From Amoebophrya sp. A120 (Eukaryota > Sar > Dinophyceae > Syndiniales > Amoebophryaceae), in assembly GCA_905178155.1 (NCBI GenBank), contig CAJINV010000002.1, forward strand, positions 2,836,608 to 2,876,597: a stretch of DNA of 39,990 nucleotides, given 5' to 3'. A program made the position numbers and the translations under genes. Each line of letters begins with the position of its first letter. The first letter of the stretch is position 1. Positions 35,729-39,990 of the stretch are shown in pieces. The notes beneath the pieces are model-generated. The model ran no database searches. It was not told the DNA's origin and saw only the letters and a program-made list of their open reading frames with translations.

Positions 35729-37544
35729 TGTTGATGATGAACTTCTTCTACAAGTTTTTGGTAGCACAACTTGACTAAGTACAACCGGTTTTTTATCTTG
35801 AAGACGATTTTTTGATTTATCGGAGCAGACGACCACGATTCTGGACTTGATTAACCTGGGAAGATGATGAACTTCTACCACTTCTGTTCATCGACACAAC
35901 GAACTGTACAAGACGCAGAGAAGGAGCTACTACACGACCCCGCGACCCCCCTCCACTGTATCAATTGTTCACCCTCTTCTTAACAAAGCCAAGTTACATC
36001 ACGGGTGCAAAAAAAAACGTTCCATGTTGTACAACTGTATCATGCACGTGAAATAAGAAATGATTGATCCTACTCGTGACGCAGGAGCGCCGGGGTGATT
36101 GTTTCAAGAAATAAAGCAATTCAGAAAATCGCAACAATCCACAGGTACACAACAAACTAGACGACAACTTCGAGATTTTCCGCCCTCAGCCCTCATCTGT
36201 TCTCGCTTGATTAACGACCATAGCGGGTTCGGCTTTCTTTTCCCTCATGACGAAAGAACTGCAGCCACCATCCGAGACAACACCTGCGGAGCGGCACGAG
36301 ATTTTTTGTAAAATGAAGGTCTGGTCGTGGTCCAGGAGTTGCACCACTGTATAACATCCATACAACCTGTATAACTGTACTTGACGGAGATAACGTCGTA
36401 GTTAAGTACACAAGAACCAGCAACCGCGTTCATCGACTTGCAGCCTGCACCACTATTTGTCCTCGACGACGTAAATTCCAGTCGCTTTTCAAAGAAAAAG
36501 TTGGACGATACTAAGGTTGCCGACGAGCTGTTTCGGGAACTTCTAAAAGGCCGAACGAAGTAACGGAATAATGAACAACAGTAAAGAAGATGATGACGAG
36601 CAGCCGGCGCCGGCGGTTTCTTAGTTCCGTCGCGCTCCAGCAAGACTCTGGGCAACTTTCCCGCTCCAGGAAAAAAAAAAATGTAGGCGGGGCAAGAAGT
36701 CGAAAATCATAGTTGTTTGGAACAAGGAGAAAAACAGCAACAAAGGACCTGTGGTTAATGTTGACATAAAAGTTGAAGTTGTTTTGGTCTGTTTTGCTTG
36801 TAACCCAAGTTTATTGTCGCTTTGATGTTGCTCTTGTAGTCGCGCTTGATGCGTGGTGCGAGGACACTAAAATTTTCATCTTCTCGCAACAACATGCTGA
36901 AAACTGTACTGAAAATTTTCACACCTGAAAAATGAGAGTAAAAAAATCAAAGCAAAGAGTCTTTGTTGATCGATAAGGACGGAGCCAGGAGCCGGGTGGC
37001 AAACCATACAACTGGTTCTCTGTGCCGTTTGGCACTAGAAGATGAATGTTGTGCAAAGTATCACGTTGTTCACCTTCACTTTGTACTACCTGAACCTGCT
37101 TTTGATGCCGGTGTTTCCCTACGCTGTCGGATGAAGTCAGTACACGGAAATATGTGCTGCTCGCTCCAGGTAGAAGATCTTTTACACGTGATGTCGATCC
37201 ATCGATCCAATTTGATCTATTTGTCGGAGGGCTTGACACATAGTTTTTTAGCACTTTTTGCAATTCCTATTTCCTCTCCACGCTTACTCGTCTTGCATCT
37301 GTTCATAGAGTTGCAGCCGAAAGCGCGATAACAACCGTCTTGCGGCCATAGCCATTGTTATTCGATCATACAGCAATGAGTGAGCAATGAGTCCTTCTCT
37401 TTTTCATGTATCATAGCCATCATGGCAGAACCAGAAGTATTTAGCATTAGACCTTCCATTTCATTAGATTTAGAAAGTTACAAACGAACAAATTCTGCGC
37501 TACTCTGAAGTCATCAACGCCCGGAAAGAGAAAAGGCCAAAAAT
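35729..37544. other. Spacer, AT-rich
   Basis: About 1.8 kb without a supported gene or introner. It holds one exact 14-base direct repeat, GATGATGAACTTCT, at 35733-35746 and 35863-35876. A minus-strand open frame at 36245-36655 has no recognised domain. Confidence 0.45.
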
Positions 37545-39990
37545 ATGCCGAACCCGGCTGCCGCAGCCGCGGCGGGCGATCATACCGCACAGGAGGCGTC
37601 TTCTCGAACTAGTAAGCCCAAGAGTGGAGGTGGTGCGCCGAAAAACTGGAACGCCAACTTCCTCGACGAGGAAGAGGAGCATCGTGAGAATGTTTTCTCC
37701 GCAGCGAAAGAGTTCCTTGAGCTTTTGCAGGAGGAGAAGAAAAAAGACGACAACCTCTACTTGAGCGAAGATTTTCGAAAAGGACCAAGAAACTATCGCT
37801 CAGCGACGGATGATCATCATCGTGAACGAGCCATTAAGGAGAAGCAGGCGAAGCAGCAAGCGGACCTGCTTTGGTTCCACCTGAAACAGATCGACGAGGT
37901 GGTGAAGGAGCAATGCGGGAATAGTTTAAACTCTCTACTCCACGAGGAAGCGCAGGTGTTGCTGGAATTGAAACTCCATTCGGTGGTTGAAACCATCCAG
38001 GCGATTGAGCAGGGGAGAGTTGATTTTCAAAATAATGGACAGCACGCCGGGACAAGTGCGGTGTCGTCTTCGGGTAGCTGTAGCACTTCAACATCTAGCA
38101 GCAATACAAAAAATTTCTCTACTAGTACTTCTGTACAAAATCTCCTCGACGTTTGTGTCCACAACTTGGATCAGGTGTTATCTTTCGACGGGTCCAACGC
38201 CCACGCCAACTGGCTGAAGGGGCTGTGTTTTCTGAAAAAATCGTCCGACATGATGACGACGGTTGGAGGTGGTGGAGATGAACAGCAGCAGAACAAAAAT
38301 GATCTTCAGACAGAACCAGATGAAGTTCCAATCAACAACTCCAACCTCCATCAAGCCGCCAAAATGTTCCATAAAGCCGTCCACTCCATGACGAAGGGCG
38401 TGGAGTTTGCGCGCAAGTTCCAACTGTCCGAAACCCCGGTGTGGGAAGGGCAGCTCCGGGCCTACGCAGAGCAGGCGAAAAAACTGACGATAGAGCAGGA
38501 AAAGGACAGGAAGGAACGGGAGAGAGTTAGACTGCTGAAACAGGAGGAGGAGCGGAGAAAAAAAACCGCGCGGTTTGAAGATCACGAGGGGAGGCACTTG
38601 TCGGATGAAGAGCTGCTTGATACCGATGACGAAGAATTGACAGACGAACACTTTCAAGTAGTCTCGGACGAAGAGACAGTAGGTGGTGAGAAGAAGACGA
38701 ACAGCACAAAGAAAAAGGAAAAGCGTTCAAGCTCAACAAGTAAAAACGATGGATCGCCAGCACAGAAGCCAGATCAACAAGGTCGTGATCAGGAAAAACA
38801 ACACCCCGCCGACGAAGAAGAAGACCAAAAGCCGAAAACGGAGTTACTTTTGAAAAAAGATAATAAAGCCGTTGCCGCGGGAATCAAGCGAACGTGTGTG
38901 TTGACGAAGGAACAGGATGAGCTGTACGACGAGACAATTGCGCTCATGGAAGACGAGGAGGAGGAAATAAAAGCGCTAGCGCAAGTGCAAGAACAGCAGC
39001 TGCAAGAATCTGATAGCGTCGGAACACACAAGAAGAATTCTAGTGGTAAGGCGAACAGCAGCGGTAAAACTACGCTGAAGCGCGGGTTTTTGGCCGGGAA
39101 GCGGGTTGGGAGCGGAGGTAGTTCTTCAACTGCGTCTGGATCAAGCAAAGACGGCATGTTGCAATCGGGTACGACTTATCAAATGTAAAAATGTCTGGGT
39201 CTGGAAACTTGTGATGCTGGGCGGCGTCTCATGAGGAGGCTACGAGTGCTGGCTGAGCATGACAAGTTTCTGAGCTCCTAGGTGTTGCCTATTCTGCATG
39301 ACAAACTGCGCTTCTGCATCACAGAAAAACGGAGCTCTTGGGTAACGTGCATGACAGTTTTAAGAGTCATGCCAGACAAGCATGACAAACATGAATTCTT
39401 CCAGACCCAGACACTTTTACATTTGATACGACTAGTAGCAGTGCACCCGACCCCTTCGCAAAGTGGCGGAAAGAGCACAAGTTTGAGTTCGACGGTTCTG
39501 CTTCGGGGATCATGAATGGCACGAAAAATAAAACAGACACGGCTGTCGAGTCGAACTACAATGAACAAAAGCAAAAGTGTGTACTAGATCATGATGAAGA
39601 AGAGTCCAGCGCCGTGGTAATCGCCACTCCTGCAGGTGAGGATGTGGATAGACGTGAAGCGACCGGCAACGAAGCTGGTTGCGGAGTGCCATCAAGCGAA
39701 GAGGAAAATGATGATGAGGTTGAAGAAGCCGATTTTCAGCATCAGAACACGGCTAGAAAGACGGCAACAAACGCGGCGGAAAAAGCAGAAGTGCCAGCAG
39801 GCGAATCCGGAACAAGAGATATAGACGACGCAGGACCACGCGAAGAAATATTGACGGCCCCCGCGGAGCCGGAGGATGTTCTTTTACAGGGTAAGCCGGA
39901 GCAGGAGGACACCAAGAACGGGGCGAAATCCTCGAAAAAAACGTTGCTTCCGCGCGAGGAAGGCGAAGAGGAAATAATTCCCGCGGACAC
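37545..39990 (+). CDS. TPR-like, highly charged protein, 3' part outside the window
   Basis: Exon 1 37545-39176, introner 28, exon 2 39434 to beyond 39990, still open; at least 729 residues in the window. The N-terminus starts with an Ala run and Ser/Gly-rich sequence. Residues about 30-330 look helical and TPR-like: NLDQVLSFDGSNAHANWLKG followed, after a Ser/Gln/Gly linker, by LHQAAKMFHKAVHSMTKG, reminiscent of the C-terminal TPR of FKBP-type co-chaperones, though no FKBP domain is visible. A Lys/Glu/Arg-rich probable coiled coil follows (EQEKDRKERERVRLLKQEEE), then acidic low-complexity sequence through the end. The start follows an A-rich leader. Function not assigned. Confidence 0.75.
39177..39428. 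mobile_element. Introner 28 (family A)
   Basis: Left TATCAAATGTAAAAATG then TCTGGGTCTGGAA; right CTTCCAGACCCAGACACTTT then TACATTTGATA. TSD CGACT (39172-39176, 39429-39433), perfect. Joins ACG ACT|AGT AGC with the frame open to the window end. Confidence 0.93.

Overview
This window is nuclear DNA from an intron-dense protist, most likely an alveolate and plausibly a dinoflagellate-lineage parasite of the Amoebophrya/Syndiniales type. The taxon is an inference. It rests on nine genes that all lie on the + strand, on two kinds of intron mixed in the same genes, and on host proteins (Rab7, an importin-5 type karyopherin, an MFSD1-type transporter, a SET protein) that are plainly eukaryotic. Introners with terminal inverted repeats have, as far as I recall, been reported in Amoebophrya genomes; I could not check this here.

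Layout: an MFSD1-like transporter (534-3083); two neighbouring unknown proteins with hydrophobic N-termini (3952-5395 and 6223-8232); a TPR-SET protein with a CS/PIH1-like tail (10671-14874); an EF-hand membrane protein (17143-19924); an importin-5/Kap121-type karyopherin (22074-28377); an unknown charged protein (31044-32875); Rab7 (34058-35728); and the 5' part of a TPR-like, charge-rich protein (37545 to the window end). Spacers are AT-rich, but four of the eight spacers between genes carry a 0.9-1.5 kb very GC-rich island (about 8700-10160, 15470-16780, 20290-21250, 29850-30740) with no believable gene.

The main result is the intron system. I joined every gene by hand, and all exon phases close. 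Of 49 introns, 21 are GT-AG. The other 28 are mobile-element-like 'introners': each starts TAT(C/G), ends (C/G)ATA or a close variant, has inverted terminal repeats and is flanked by a 5-bp target-site duplication (19 perfect, 8 with one mismatch, 1 unclear). Removing the element plus one duplication copy restores the reading frame and, where the family is known, the conserved motif: an EF-hand loop, the Rab7 prenylation tail, and the importin and MFSD1 cores. Most have no GT-AG register. They fall into family A (10 copies, TIR core GTCTGGGTCTGGAAG), B (7, GCAAAAGTATCGTACTCGTA), C (3, AAAAACGTCCCCAC), D (2, GAAAAAACTGTGT) and six singletons. All families share the termini and an internal motif, YTTGTNATGC in either orientation. 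The same motif occurs in nearly all the GT-AG introns, 14 of which begin GTAT. None of the 28 lies in the roughly 14.7 kb of spacer DNA.

This suggests one transposition machinery that moves many terminal-repeat families into coding DNA, where they are removed at RNA level by a splicing mode that may use the terminal-repeat hairpin instead of GT-AG. No transposase gene is visible in the window.
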